Source: Chitinophagales bacterium (lineage in GTDB: Bacteria; Bacteroidota; Bacteroidia; Chitinophagales; Chitinophagaceae). Taken from it: a DNA stretch of 64,000 nt. Under the pieces are notes generated by a model, which made no database searches, had not been told where the DNA came from, and worked only from the letters and a program-made list of their open reading frames with translations. The stretch covers positions 1,798,001 to 1,862,000 of the forward strand of contig JAFLBI010000001.1 of the NCBI GenBank assembly GCA_017303835.1, written 5' to 3'. Below, piece by piece: positions 9,225 through 18,334 of the stretch (position 1 is its first letter; each line of letters opens with the position of its first letter). The translations under genes and the position numbers were made by a program.

Positions 9225-11407
9225 AGCAAAGCTTTCTGATAAGCCATGATAAAGATGGCACCAAGGTTTTTCTGAGGAGGGATATAATCTTCAAAACGCT
9301 CTCTGGTCTGACCCACAAATCGTTTCTCTAACTGTGCCCATAATTGTGGCCAATAGAGATCTTTATCCTGACGTATTTGCTCAGCAATAGCAGTGATCAG
9401 CATCTGATTCACTACGCCTGCACCAATTTGTTTTGATGCGATGATATGCGCGTTGGGACAGATATCCAGCACTTCACTTAAACGCTGGTAGCCACCACAA
9501 CTACCCAATAAAACCACTTTGGAGCTGGGCATTAAATTTTCAATGGTGGCAGAAACATTGTAACTATGTCCACGATGTATGGTTACTGCAGGTTGCAGAT
9601 CATTGTACTCTAAAAAAGCAATCAGGTTTTGCTGAGCTTGTGCATCTAAGTCTTGCAACTCATCTAATGGCCGGTTTGCATAAATGATCACCGGAACACC
9701 TTTTACACTGGATACTTCCACCCACTCAGGCTTCAGCTCAATACGCCAATTAGGATTTCGGAAACTATTGAGGAAGGCATTGAAGATAACCGGACCATCC
9801 TTATCGCCATAAAAGAACTGATGCATCACCACTCTGCCTGCAGTGTCTTTCAAATTATCAACCGGCATATTAAAAACCGGCGGTATACCCAAAGCAGCAG
9901 TAAGATCAATATGCTTGGTGGTATCCAGCGAGAGAAATATGTTTTCGAGCAAACGATAAATGGTAGCACCACGCTGTTGTCTTTTCTTTTCAGCAAAAGC
10001 CCTGTTGGCTCCCACTTGCGCCAATACTAGATTCCGGATTTCAGCATCTTTAATACTTGCATAAGCATCCGCTACATCTACGGCATCTTCCAAAGAGCGG
10101 CTCTTCTCTAATCCTGTTGCAAAACTGCGCATCAAATCACGGGCATAGGATCTATCCATTCTTCGTAAGAAATCATCCAGTGTATTGTATGCTGCACAAA
10201 TGCGAATAAAACGTCTGTAAAAATCAAATGCAACATTGCTTAACAAACTATCTGCTCTTGGTATCAGCATTCGTTGAAAGATGCGCGGATAAATACCTTC
10301 TACAAATGAGGATGTGTACATCTCTTTCTCGCCTGCAACTGCGAGATAGTACAACTCGGTATGATTGAGTTTATCCAGTTTGCGAAAACGAATAGCTGGA
10401 TTTCTTTCATCATGCAAGGCGTTGATGTCTGCAATAAAGTCTTCGGTAGCTTTTCGCTCCAGCCAGGTATCCAAAGCTTGCACAGCCAGTGGTGTATCTG
10501 CACGGCGCATTCTCTCCGCATAATCAATCTTGGTTTGCACCAATAATTTGTAATAAGCGATACTGTCTTTTACAGCAGCTTCAATGCGCTCGATTGACAA
10601 TTTGCCATTCATCACCTGATCCAGAAAAGGGAAAAAGAGTCTGCCGCTTTTCATTGCAGAGAATGCCGAAATTGTTTTAATCAATGGCTCCTTACTCGTT
10701 TGAATTCTTTTACCCAAAAGATCTGATGCTGCTGCATAATTGTATAAATCTTCCGGTGATCTTTTAGCTGCTTCCATCAGTAAGCTATCTGCCATACTGG
10801 CTTCGGGCGTCCTGCTTAAAAATTTCAATATTCTGTCTGGATAGCGCTCACAACTTTTCAAAAGCAATCGTTCATTCAGTAATGCTTTATCCTCCAATGA
10901 TTGCAATGCAAAGTTTTGCATGATAAGATTACCTACTTCCACATCATAGGCATCAATCACTGGTGCAATTGATTTTTGCTGAAGTGTGAGCAACATGGCC
11001 TGCTCATATCCTTCTAATGTTTCCTGCAAGAGGCTGCCCATGATAGCTCCAGACTTGTATGCTGTGGTGAAGCGTTCCAGCAAATCCCGGATGCCTCTCA
11101 GCCACATAAACCGCTGATTGTCTGTTATACTGGTATCTGTTTCTACAATAGCTCTAAGGTTATGCAAATACCTGCTCAAGGAATAATTCAACTGCGCATT
11201 CAGCTCTTCATTTCTTGTTGGGGAAAAGAGGGAATCATTTCGTTTGTCTGCTTTCAACAAGGCCAATCGGGCATCTTCGATATACTGATGAAATGTGGCA
11301 CGTTGTATGGGGATTGTGGGTAGCTGGCGCCACAATTGCGCCGAAACACTTGTATGAAACAAGATGAAAGCCAGTAGAATAGCACCATATCGAACAATGA
11401 CAGACAC
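9215..11407 (-). CDS. secreted protein of unknown function, possible caspase-like (clan CD) C-terminal domain
   Basis: This 730-residue exported protein has a signal peptide (VIVRYGAILLAFILFHTSVSA) and a long helical middle part that I do not recognise. The last ~170 residues look like an alpha/beta fold: VPVIIYANRP, then TIHRGHSYNV (His611/His614), then KVVLLGSCGGYQ (Cys637), then AHIIASKQIGAG. A His-Gly motif followed by a hydrophobic strand ending in Cys-Gly is the arrangement of clan CD cysteine peptidases (caspase, gingipain, CHAT). The His-Cys distance of 23-26 residues is shorter than usual, so the assignment is a hypothesis. The start is GTG, four bases after a TACATTTG box. Convergent overlap with the hydrolase gene. 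Confidence 0.6.
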   Translation of the reverse strand: MSVIVRYGAILLAFILFHTSVSAQLWRQLPTIPIQRATFHQYIEDARLALLKADKRNDSLFSPTRNEELNAQLNYSLSRYLHNLRAIVETDTSITDNQRFMWLRGIRDLLERFTTAYKSGAIMGSLLQETLEGYEQAMLLTLQQKSIAPVIDAYDVEVGNLIMQNFALQSLEDKALLNERLLLKSCERYPDRILKFLSRTPEASMADSLLMEAAKRSPEDLYNYAAASDLLGKRIQTSKEPLIKTISAFSAMKSGRLFFPFLDQVMNGKLSIERIEAAVKDSIAYYKLLVQTKIDYAERMRRADTPLAVQALDTWLERKATEDFIADINALHDERNPAIRFRKLDKLNHTELYYLAVAGEKEMYTSSFVEGIYPRIFQRMLIPRADSLLSNVAFDFYRRFIRICAAYNTLDDFLRRMDRSYARDLMRSFATGLEKSRSLEDAVDVADAYASIKDAEIRNLVLAQVGANRAFAEKKRQQRGATIYRLLENIFLSLDTTKHIDLTAALGIPPVFNMPVDNLKDTAGRVVMHQFFYGDKDGPVIFNAFLNSFRNPNWRIELKPEWVEVSSVKGVPVIIYANRPLDELQDLDAQAQQNLIAFLEYNDLQPAVTIHRGHSYNVSATIENLMPSSKVVLLGSCGGYQRLSEVLDICPNAHIIASKQIGAGVVNQMLITAIAEQIRQDKDLYWPQLWAQLEKRFVGQTRERFEDYIPPQKNLGAIFIMAYQKALLQP

Positions 11408-11411
11408 TTTG

Positions 11412-11419
11412 CAAATGTA
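11412..11419 (-). promoter_or_regulatory. -7 box TACATTTG four bases before a GTG start
   Basis: On the minus strand TACATTTG exactly matches TANNTTTG and is followed by CAAA and the GTG at 11407. This supports the GTG as the true, probably leaderless, start of the 730-residue secreted protein. Confidence 0.5.
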
Positions 11420-11460
11420 ATGGCAATCCCTTTCTTCTTAACAATTAGATAATCCATTTA

Positions 11461-11492
11461 TGATGGCAGATTGCGCCATCAAATTAAATTTG
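11461..11492 (+). promoter_or_regulatory. -7 box and inverted repeat upstream of the OmpR-type regulator
   Basis: TAAATTTG at 11485-11492 is an exact TANNTTTG match, 18 nt before the ATG. Directly upstream, TGATGGC (11461-11467) and GCCATCA (11475-11481) form a perfect 7-bp inverted repeat with a 7-nt spacer between the -33 and -7 regions, where an operator would act. Autoregulation is possible but not shown. Confidence 0.45.
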
Positions 11493-11510
11493 TGCTAAGA
11501 TTGTGTTAAC

Positions 11511-12197
11511 ATGGCACCAAAAAGGAAGAAGATATTAATTGCAGACGACGAGCCGGATATTCTTGAGATCATCAGTTACAATCTTGCCAACACAGCTGTG
11601 GAAGATTATGAGGTGATCACGGCTAAGAATGGAAGTGAGGCGATTGACAAAGCAAAGGAGCACAATCCGGATCTGATTATCCTGGATGTTATGATGCCGG
11701 GTAAAACAGGTGTGGAAGTTTGCCAAATTCTTCGCAGCCAGGAAGCTTTCAAAAAAACCTTGATCATTTTTCTAACCGCCCTGAATGATGAAAGTTCGCA
11801 CATCAAGGGTTTAGAAACAGGTGCTGATGATTATATCAGCAAGCCCATCAGTCCGAGAGTACTGATCAGCCGCGTTAACGCACTCTTCAGAAGAGTAGAC
11901 AAGGAAGAAGGAAAAAGTATCGTTATCGGCGGATTTACAATTGACCCTGCAAGATTCTTAGTGAATACAGCAACTGAAGAAATTATACTAGCTAAGAAAG
12001 AATTCGAACTATTGTACTTACTGGCTTCCAAACCAGGCAGGGTTTTTCTTCGCAATGAAATTTTATCTCAGGTTTGGGGCACTGATGTAATCGTTGGCGA
12101 CAGAACCATCGATGTACACATCCGCAAGATTCGCCAGAAAATGGGCGTTGACTGCATTACCACTGTTAAAGGTGTTGGCTACAAGTTTGAGCTGTAA
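11511..12197 (+). CDS. response regulator, OmpR/PhoB family
   Basis: This 228-residue DNA-binding response regulator has a receiver domain at residues ~7-125, with acidic residues in IADDEPD, phosphoacceptor Asp in LIILDVMMPGKTG, Thr in IIFLTALND and Lys in YISKPIS. The winged-helix effector follows at ~135-228 (KKEFELLYLLASKPGRVFLRNEIL, VWGTD, RTIDVHIRKIRQKMG, VKGVGYKF). It is followed after 47 bp by its likely kinase. Because DUF47/PiT and a TonB receptor lie a few kb downstream, a PhoB-like phosphate role is possible, but the sequence alone does not prove it. Confidence 0.93.
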   Translation: MAPKRKKILIADDEPDILEIISYNLANTAVEDYEVITAKNGSEAIDKAKEHNPDLIILDVMMPGKTGVEVCQILRSQEAFKKTLIIFLTALNDESSHIKGLETGADDYISKPISPRVLISRVNALFRRVDKEEGKSIVIGGFTIDPARFLVNTATEEIILAKKEFELLYLLASKPGRVFLRNEILSQVWGTDVIVGDRTIDVHIRKIRQKMGVDCITTVKGVGYKFEL

Positions 12198-12227
12198 ATC
12201 TTCTATGGGTTTCTGCCTTTAGCTGTG

Positions 12228-12235
12228 TAGATTTG
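12228..12235 (+). promoter_or_regulatory. possible -7 box TAGATTTG before the histidine kinase
   Basis: TAGATTTG lies in the 47-bp gap between the regulator and kinase genes, nine bases before the kinase ATG at 12245. It could give the kinase a second promoter. The in-frame TTG at 12233 lies inside this box and is therefore unlikely to be the start. Confidence 0.35.
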
Positions 12236-12244
12236 TCTAACACC

Positions 12245-13300
12245 ATGTTTAAAAACAAAAACCTTTCTCCGCAGCAACTTTCAGCCTTAACTGCTTTGAT
12301 CATATCATTGCCCGTAGGCTTTGCGCTGGCAATTGTAGAACAGAAATGGTGGTATGGACTTATTGCACTTTTGCTAAACTTTATTGGCAGCTATTACCTG
12401 ATTCATTTTGTACTGGAATCTTTCATTTACAGAAAGATTAAGCTCATTTATAAGTTCATTTATCAAACCAAAGCCAGTAAAAGAGAAGAGACTTATTATA
12501 AGTATATCTTACCACAGAAAGGTATTGATGAGGTAAGAGAAGATGTAGAGAAATGGGCCGAACAAAAAAGCGCAGAGATAGAAGTGCTCAGAAACAATGA
12601 ACAGTACAGAAGAGAGTTCTTACAAAATCTGGCGCATGAATTTAAAACACCCATTTTCGCTATTCAGAGCTATATAGACACCCTGCTGGAAGGCGCCATG
12701 CACAATCCTGAAATACAAAAGCGCTTTCTGGAAAAAGCTTCCAGTAATGTGGTACGCATGGTGAACTTAGTGAAAGACCTGGATGAAATTACCCGACTGG
12801 AAAGTGGAGAACAACCACTGAACAAAGAGAAATTCGTTATTCAGGATTTAGTTAAAGATGTTTTCGAAAGCTTATCCATTAAAACGGAAAGAAAAAAGAT
12901 TCGCTGCGAGATTAAGAAAGGTTGTGAGTTGCCTGCAATTCATGTATTCGCAGATAAGGAAAAGATCAGACAGGTTGTGATCAATCTTGTTCAAAATGCA
13001 ACCAAGTATGGTAAAGAAGGCGGAAGCATTGTGGCCAGTATCTACCAAACAGATGGCAGACATGTACTGATTGAGATCAGTGATGATGGCATTGGTATTG
13101 CCGATGAACATATTACCAGGGTATTCGAGCGTTTCTATAGAACCGACAGAGGCCGCAGCCGTGATGTAGGCGGTACGGGACTTGGTCTGGCTATCTGTAA
13201 GCACATCATTGAAGCGCACGGACAAACCATTCATATTCGCAGTAAGCTGGATGTAGGCACTACCGTTGGATTTACCCTAGAAACCAAGCGAGAGGTTTGA
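12245..13300 (+). CDS. sensor histidine kinase, PhoR-like
   Basis: This 351-residue membrane histidine kinase has two N-terminal transmembrane helices (about 9-30 and 35-58), a short linker, then HisKA with NLAHEFKTPIFAIQSYIDTL (phosphorylated His) and the HATPase domain with N box (VINLVQNATKYGKEGG), G1 (SDDGIGI), F box (FERFYRTD) and G2 (GGTGLGLAICKHI). There is no periplasmic sensor domain of note. It pairs with the upstream OmpR-type regulator in one operon. Confidence 0.93.
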   Translation: MFKNKNLSPQQLSALTALIISLPVGFALAIVEQKWWYGLIALLLNFIGSYYLIHFVLESFIYRKIKLIYKFIYQTKASKREETYYKYILPQKGIDEVREDVEKWAEQKSAEIEVLRNNEQYRREFLQNLAHEFKTPIFAIQSYIDTLLEGAMHNPEIQKRFLEKASSNVVRMVNLVKDLDEITRLESGEQPLNKEKFVIQDLVKDVFESLSIKTERKKIRCEIKKGCELPAIHVFADKEKIRQVVINLVQNATKYGKEGGSIVASIYQTDGRHVLIEISDDGIGIADEHITRVFERFYRTDRGRSRDVGGTGLGLAICKHIIEAHGQTIHIRSKLDVGTTVGFTLETKREV

Positions 13301-13343
13301 GCATGAATGGCTAATCATCCTCAATTACAACTTGCTGCTTCTC

Positions 13344-13380
13344 ACTTTTTGCTTTTGACTTAACTTTTTGCTTTTGACTT
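13344..13380. repeat. two tandem copies of an 18-bp pyrimidine-rich unit
   Basis: ACTTTTTGCTTTTGACTT occurs at 13344-13361 and again at 13363-13380, one base apart, followed by a partial third copy (CACTTTTA). It lies between the histidine kinase stop and the minus-strand terminator. Such CTTTTTGACTTTTG runs look like slippage-prone spacer DNA; no function is apparent. Confidence 0.7.
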
Positions 13381-13394
13381 TTCACTTTTACCTT

Positions 13395-13422
13395 AAAAAA
13401 AAGCCCTCATGAAAATGAAGGC
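13395..13422 (-). terminator. intrinsic terminator after the small lipoprotein gene
   Basis: Read on the minus strand, GCCTTCAT-TTTC-ATGAGGGC forms an 8-bp stem (one G-T wobble) followed by eight T residues. It lies about 100 bp beyond the stop of the 13525-13983 gene and ends the minus-strand series. Confidence 0.75.
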
Positions 13423-13524
13423 CGGTGTGTTGAGAAAATAAACTGCTATGAATGCACTACTTGCTAACCATGCAAATATGTTGGTCGTTTATTACCCGCA
13501 TGTGAGCATATCATTAAGTTTATA

Positions 13525-13983
13525 TTAATCCAGTTTAAAGCTTTTTTGCGACTGACGAATAAAGGCTAAAGTGGCTTCACTGATTGGATAATAATAATTA
13601 ACTCCGCCATTTCCTGTAAAAGCAATGAAATTGCAATCTCCTTTTGTAGCTGCGTAAACAGTTTTAATCAGGTTACCATCTTTATCAAAACAGAACAATC
13701 TGGTATCCATCTGGCAAGCCGCGTCTGTACTGGCTCCTGTGCGAAAATTGCTGGTGAGTTCCCGAATGAAAGCGGTATCAGTAATGGCGAGGTCTCTGTT
13801 ATATTTTTGATTTCCAGGCTCTGGATAATAGACCAGCTGTATGCTATCTGTTTCCTGCAGTTTCTCCGGCACCAGCACTGTATCAGCTACCGTCTTTTTA
13901 ATCTCTTGCACAGTTGGTTGCTCTGCAGGTGCGTTTTGGCAAGCTATTGCAATGATTGTCAACAAAAGAAAAATTACGCGCAT
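13525..13983 (-). CDS. small lipoprotein of unknown function
   Basis: This protein of about 152 residues has a lipoprotein signal (MRVIFLLLTIIAIAC, lipobox AIAC). The mature part is unrecognised; it has two Cys in DAACQMDTRLFCFDKDGNLI and one in GDCNFIAF, so a disulphide is likely. An upstream in-frame ATG at 14004 sits directly against the T-tract of a terminator, so 13983 is the preferred start. It follows the beta-helix lipoprotein gene on the same strand and may be expressed by read-through. Confidence 0.7.
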   Translation of the reverse strand: MRVIFLLLTIIAIACQNAPAEQPTVQEIKKTVADTVLVPEKLQETDSIQLVYYPEPGNQKYNRDLAITDTAFIRELTSNFRTGASTDAACQMDTRLFCFDKDGNLIKTVYAATKGDCNFIAFTGNGGVNYYYPISEATLAFIRQSQKSFKLD

Positions 13984-14004
13984 AACTCTTGAATTTTTGA
14001 ACAT

Positions 14005-14033
14005 AAAAAAGCCACTGCAAGTTAAGCAGTGGC
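14005..14033 (-). terminator. intrinsic terminator between the two lipoprotein genes
   Basis: On the minus strand GCCACTGC-TTAACTT-GCAGTGGC is a perfect 8-bp stem followed by TTTTTT. The last T is immediately before an ATG (14004), so the terminator lies in the 5' end of the next gene and could act as an attenuator. Confidence 0.85.
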
Positions 14034-14053
14034 TGAATAGTATTGCGGTAAAA

Positions 14054-15418
14054 TTAGTTACCCTTAGTATAGAATCTTGTCCAACCCTGCATCCAGTTAG
14101 TAGTACCGAAAGCACCACGGAATGTAGTTGAAGTAAAGAAGCTATTACCTGACAGGTCAGTGAAATTAGCACCAGTCAAAGCAGGTGAACCTGTGTTAGG
14201 CAGCAGATTAGGCGCTGTAAGGTTGAAAGGTGCAGTCAGATTGATATCATTTGCACTTGCATACTTTACGTTAGCGTTTGTAGTATTAGTCAACAGTGTT
14301 TCTACATCAGCGTTAGCAGCAAAAGCGGCTGTAGCATCAGAACCACGACGGAATGGATCCGCAACAGCATGTACCAGGTTGTATCTGAAACGAGTGCTAC
14401 CAGACTTCAGTGAGTCAGCAGTACCCATACTTTCTACAGAGAAACCACCTTTCTGCCAACCCATCATGATAGAGTTGAATACGCGGAACTTAGTTGCTCT
14501 TCTCCAACGCATACCGAAGTTGTGGTTTGCAGCTGTACCTGAAGCGTTGTTTGGACCAACCCAAGTGAAGTTAGAGATAACTGGCTCTGTGAAAGGAGAT
14601 GCAGTAGTACCAGTACCATCGTTATCACACTCAACACCATTACCTGCATCACCAGCATCAACAAAAGCTGGGTCTCTCAAAGCAACACCATATTGCAGGT
14701 TACCTCTGTAACCAAAGTCGAAATCGAAATCATCATCGGCTGTATAAGCAGCAACCAGGTATTTAGCATTTACTGTACCACCGAAAAATTCAAATGCATC
14801 ATCGTTACCATAAGAAACCTGTACATACTCGATAGTAGTACCACTACCTACACCACCCAGTGTAAGACCATTGATCTCAGAACCAGGGAAAGCCGCGATA
14901 CCAGCATACTCAATACGTACATATCTCAGTGTGCCAGAATTATCCGCATCGTTTGTACCGCCGTATACACGGTCAACACCACCTTCAATTACCGGAGGCG
15001 TAGAACGGTTGGTACGCGCATTACCCAACAGGATAATACCACCCCAGTCGCCAGGCTCTCTTGAACCAGCTGCTTTACCAGAAGTAAATACAATTGGACG
15101 ATCTACAGTACCCGCAGCTTCAAGCTTACCACCACGCTCAACAATCAATGCACCTTTCTGGCTAATGTCACTCTTAATGGTTGTACCAGGCTGAATTGTC
15201 AGGGTAATACCATTTGGCACATATACATAACCTTTCAAGATCCAGGTTCTGTCAGAAGTCAAAGTTTTGTTTGCAGACAATGTACCTGTAACCACCGTAT
15301 CTACTGAAGGTGGAACAACCACAGTATCATCTTCATTCTTGCTGGAACAGCTGCTCATCACGATAACCGTTGAAGCAACTAAGGTGAAAAGCTGAAATGC
15401 TTTTTTCTGGAAATTCAT
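14054..15418 (-). CDS. beta-helix lipoprotein, partner of the TonB receptor
   Basis: This 454-residue predicted lipoprotein has a signal peptide ending VMSSC (lipobox SSC). The mature protein opens with a Thr/Val-rich linker, then strand repeats typical of a right-handed beta-helix (GYVYVPNGITLTIQPGTTIK, GALIVERGGKLEAAGT, PIVFTSG). Further on are Asp-rich stretches such as GNDDAFEFFGGTV and TADDDFDFDFGY that could bind calcium. The family is commonly found behind TonB-dependent receptors in Bacteroidota. It follows the TonB receptor gene after a terminator. Proximity to DUF47/PiT suggests phosphate or phospho-compound capture, which is inference only. Confidence 0.7.
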   Translation of the reverse strand: MNFQKKAFQLFTLVASTVIVMSSCSSKNEDDTVVVPPSVDTVVTGTLSANKTLTSDRTWILKGYVYVPNGITLTIQPGTTIKSDISQKGALIVERGGKLEAAGTVDRPIVFTSGKAAGSREPGDWGGIILLGNARTNRSTPPVIEGGVDRVYGGTNDADNSGTLRYVRIEYAGIAAFPGSEINGLTLGGVGSGTTIEYVQVSYGNDDAFEFFGGTVNAKYLVAAYTADDDFDFDFGYRGNLQYGVALRDPAFVDAGDAGNGVECDNDGTGTTASPFTEPVISNFTWVGPNNASGTAANHNFGMRWRRATKFRVFNSIMMGWQKGGFSVESMGTADSLKSGSTRFRYNLVHAVADPFRRGSDATAAFAANADVETLLTNTTNANVKYASANDINLTAPFNLTAPNLLPNTGSPALTGANFTDLSGNSFFTSTTFRGAFGTTNWMQGWTRFYTKGN

Positions 15419-15438
15419 AACAGTAATTTTAGTGATGC

Positions 15439-15466
15439 AAAAAAAGCCATCAGATATGATGGCTTT
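15439..15466 (-). terminator. intrinsic terminator between TonB receptor and lipoprotein genes
   Basis: On the minus strand GCCATCA-TATC-TGATGGC (stem extended by AAA/TTT) is followed by seven T residues. It sits 31 bp after the TonB receptor stop and 21 bp before the lipoprotein ATG. Confidence 0.85.
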
Positions 15467-15496
15467 GTTAAGCGAAGATTATTGAATTGTTAAGCC

Positions 15497-18313
15497 CTAG
15501 CGGCCGAAATTGTAGTTGAAAGAAAGACCGAAAGTTGTACCAAAAACATTCGACCATTGAATACGGTCTGTGCTTGCATTGTAAGCGCGCTTAGTCTGCT
15601 GACCTTGCACGTTGTTATAGAAAATCTGCTTGGCGTTCAGGATATTACCAATATTCAGTTTTATTTCACCCTGCTTGCGTAATACTTTCTTAGACAATTG
15701 GAAATCCAGAATGCTTCTGCCATTCTCATACACGTCTGGAATATCATTCTTACCTACTGTCTCAATTCTGTGTCCAATTCTGTTGAATAAGATTGTTCCA
15801 CCCCAGTCTGTAACTGGATCAGCATAAGTGAAGCCGAAGTTTATGAGGTAAGGCGACTGTCCTTGCATGGGTCTGTCTTTATCCCAGCTGCCAGCCTCAT
15901 TCAAATCAACTCGTGATTGCATCAGTGCGGCGTTGGCGCTGAATACAGTGTTCTCTAAGAATCTACCTTCACCCAGGAATGATAATTTCTTGCGCAAATC
16001 CAACTCCAGACCATAGGTGTATGCAAATGCAGGATTAAAGAAGGTGATTACCTGATATTCAAAAGTTGATTCACCAGACATCTGCTGTTCGATAGGATTC
16101 TGGAAATGCTTGAAGAATGCAGATACAGAGAAGATTTCACCTGAAGAAGGATAAGTTTCGAAACGTAAATCGACGTTGGTGTTCTGACTACGTTCCAGTT
16201 TTGAGTTACCGCGAATGATTGCTGCACGCACAAAATCGAAGTAAGAGAAATTCGCTACTTCTCTGAAATCAGGACGAGATACAGTTCTCGAAGCTGAGAA
16301 ACGAATATTGTTTTTCTGGTTCAGGCTGTAAATCAAGTTCAGTGAAGGAAGGATATCCAGATAATCTTTTTTAATCACTTCACGTGTACCGCTTACGTTG
16401 CCAGTATTCACTTCATAGTTAAATGTTTCTACACGAACACCCCAGATCATTTTCAATTGATTCCATTTATTCTCCAGCATGGCATAAGAACCAGTCAGCA
16501 TAGAGTTGGCATCGTAACGGTCTGTGTTGTTGGTAATTTCATTCAAGTAGAAGCCTTCGTTGTACATATAGGCATCACTGAATACTTTCTCGGGTTTAGC
16601 AGATAATAATGATGTATTGAATACAGGACCTGCTTGTTCGTAACGAAAAGCTCTTGCATCAAATTCACGTGTTTTGTACTGCGCCAAAGTACCCGCTTTA
16701 AACTGCGCTTTAGGACTAAGGAAATTCAGCTGGGTATTGTAATCGAGCTTACCTCCAAAAGTGTGCTCATTCAAGGTACTCCAGAATCTGTATGTATTTC
16801 TTAAGGCCACTGTAGGTAATACAGACTTATCATTGATTTGTGATAAACTTTTCTGATAAGGTAATGATTTATAATCAGGCTGATCTTTCTGCGTAAATGT
16901 GTAGTTAAGGTTCCACTTCAACTTACTATTCTTAGCACCTACACTATGTTCGCCCTCTAGCTGAGAACTGATGATGGACTTCTGCATCACGATGCTGATC
17001 TGTCCCTTATTAATGTACTGAAGGTCATTAAAGTTGCTTCCCTCACGCAGTGTGTTCGTATTTTCAAACACGCGGTTAAAGAGGTTCTTGAAAACTATTT
17101 TAGACTTCCCTTTTTTATATCCCAGGTTCAGTAAACCACCAATACTGCTGGTAAAAGCGTAGGATGAGTCGTTATAATCAAATAAGTAGTTATTGGTGCT
17201 GGTAATATCGTTGTACTGATTACGCTTTGTGTACTGAATCGTCTGGCTATTGCGATAAGTAACAGAAGCCAGAATTCCGAAAGTGGCACCATTATCCGTA
17301 TTGAATTTCTGTGCCCAGTTCAATTGTAAATTACTTGCAGGAAAAGCTGCTCCATCATAACGATCGCCATAAGTATTGTTCATCAGCCTTGAATAACCAA
17401 TCTGCTGATCCCTGCTGGAAACACGCCATCTTGATGTTGAAGGGAACTTAGTAGGAAACTTTCTGGAACCATCATCAAACCCCAGGAAATCCATGGAACC
17501 CATATAACCGATATTGAAATCCTTACCTGTTGAAATGGTATTATAGGATAAACCCATACCAATACCAAAACTGTTCTTGAAAGGGATATCTTTTGTTGTT
17601 ACCTGTATAATACCACCGGAAAATTCACCAGGCATATCAGGCGTAGCCGTTTTATTGATCAGCACATTGTCGATCATATTTGAAGGAACCACATCAAAAG
17701 AAAACGTTCTTCTATCAGGCTCAGTGCTGGGCATTACCGCACCATTGATGGTAGCAACATTGTAACGGTCGTTCAAGCCACGTACAATAACATATTTATC
17801 ATCCTGCACACTGGTGCCTGTTACACGCTTTAATACTTCACCCACATTATTATCAGGAGACTTTTTGATGATCTCTGAAGAAATACCATCAGAAACGCTG
17901 ATATTGCTTTTCTGAATACTCAGCAATGAAGCCGCTGTTTCTCTGCGAGCTGAATTGGCAGATACCACTACTTCAGTCAAATTAGAAGCTGCTTCCTCCA
18001 ATACAATATTGAGTTCGGTCGTTTTACCGGCCTCAATCACCACATCTGAGATATTCTTTGTCTTAAAACCAGTATAGGCAAAACGAAGTTTGTAAGTGCC
18101 GGGAGCCAGCTTGGCAGAAAACCTACCTTCAACATCTGAAGTACGGAAATTGCCTTTTTCACCGCTGATGACCACGCCTACCAGAACTTCATTGTTGGCA
18201 GCATTGGTGATTTTACCGGTTAGCGTTCCAACTGACTGTCCGAAAATGACCGTTGGAAGAGTTAAGCATATGATAATCAAATACTTAATAGGTGCTTGTA
18301 TTTTCCTCAACAT
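15497..18313 (-). CDS. TonB-dependent outer-membrane receptor
   Basis: This 938-residue receptor has a signal peptide ending TVIFGQ, a carboxypeptidase-regulatory-like domain (about 30-110, GTLTGKITNAANNEVLVGVVISGE), a plug domain (about 130-260, SDGISSEIIKKSPDNNVGEVLKRVTGTSVQDDKYVIVRGL) and a 22-strand-type barrel up to the terminal GLSFNYNFGR. It would import a ligand across the outer membrane with energy from TonB. The ATG at 18313 is chosen because the upstream frame runs into the TAGTTTTG promoter box. The gene heads a three-gene minus-strand series with terminators between members and is divergent from DUF47/PiT. The ligand is not evident; phosphate-containing compounds are a guess from context. 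Confidence 0.9.
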   Translation of the reverse strand: MLRKIQAPIKYLIIICLTLPTVIFGQSVGTLTGKITNAANNEVLVGVVISGEKGNFRTSDVEGRFSAKLAPGTYKLRFAYTGFKTKNISDVVIEAGKTTELNIVLEEAASNLTEVVVSANSARRETAASLLSIQKSNISVSDGISSEIIKKSPDNNVGEVLKRVTGTSVQDDKYVIVRGLNDRYNVATINGAVMPSTEPDRRTFSFDVVPSNMIDNVLINKTATPDMPGEFSGGIIQVTTKDIPFKNSFGIGMGLSYNTISTGKDFNIGYMGSMDFLGFDDGSRKFPTKFPSTSRWRVSSRDQQIGYSRLMNNTYGDRYDGAAFPASNLQLNWAQKFNTDNGATFGILASVTYRNSQTIQYTKRNQYNDITSTNNYLFDYNDSSYAFTSSIGGLLNLGYKKGKSKIVFKNLFNRVFENTNTLREGSNFNDLQYINKGQISIVMQKSIISSQLEGEHSVGAKNSKLKWNLNYTFTQKDQPDYKSLPYQKSLSQINDKSVLPTVALRNTYRFWSTLNEHTFGGKLDYNTQLNFLSPKAQFKAGTLAQYKTREFDARAFRYEQAGPVFNTSLLSAKPEKVFSDAYMYNEGFYLNEITNNTDRYDANSMLTGSYAMLENKWNQLKMIWGVRVETFNYEVNTGNVSGTREVIKKDYLDILPSLNLIYSLNQKNNIRFSASRTVSRPDFREVANFSYFDFVRAAIIRGNSKLERSQNTNVDLRFETYPSSGEIFSVSAFFKHFQNPIEQQMSGESTFEYQVITFFNPAFAYTYGLELDLRKKLSFLGEGRFLENTVFSANAALMQSRVDLNEAGSWDKDRPMQGQSPYLINFGFTYADPVTDWGGTILFNRIGHRIETVGKNDIPDVYENGRSILDFQLSKKVLRKQGEIKLNIGNILNAKQIFYNNVQGQQTKRAYNASTDRIQWSNVFGTTFGLSFNYNFGR

Positions 18314-18334
18314 GAGCGGGGCGTTTTGATTCGG

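Noticed and set aside
13344-13380. 18-bp tandem repeat as a CRISPR or iteron array
   Set aside because: Only two copies in low-complexity pyrimidine-rich DNA, with no spacers and no replication gene.
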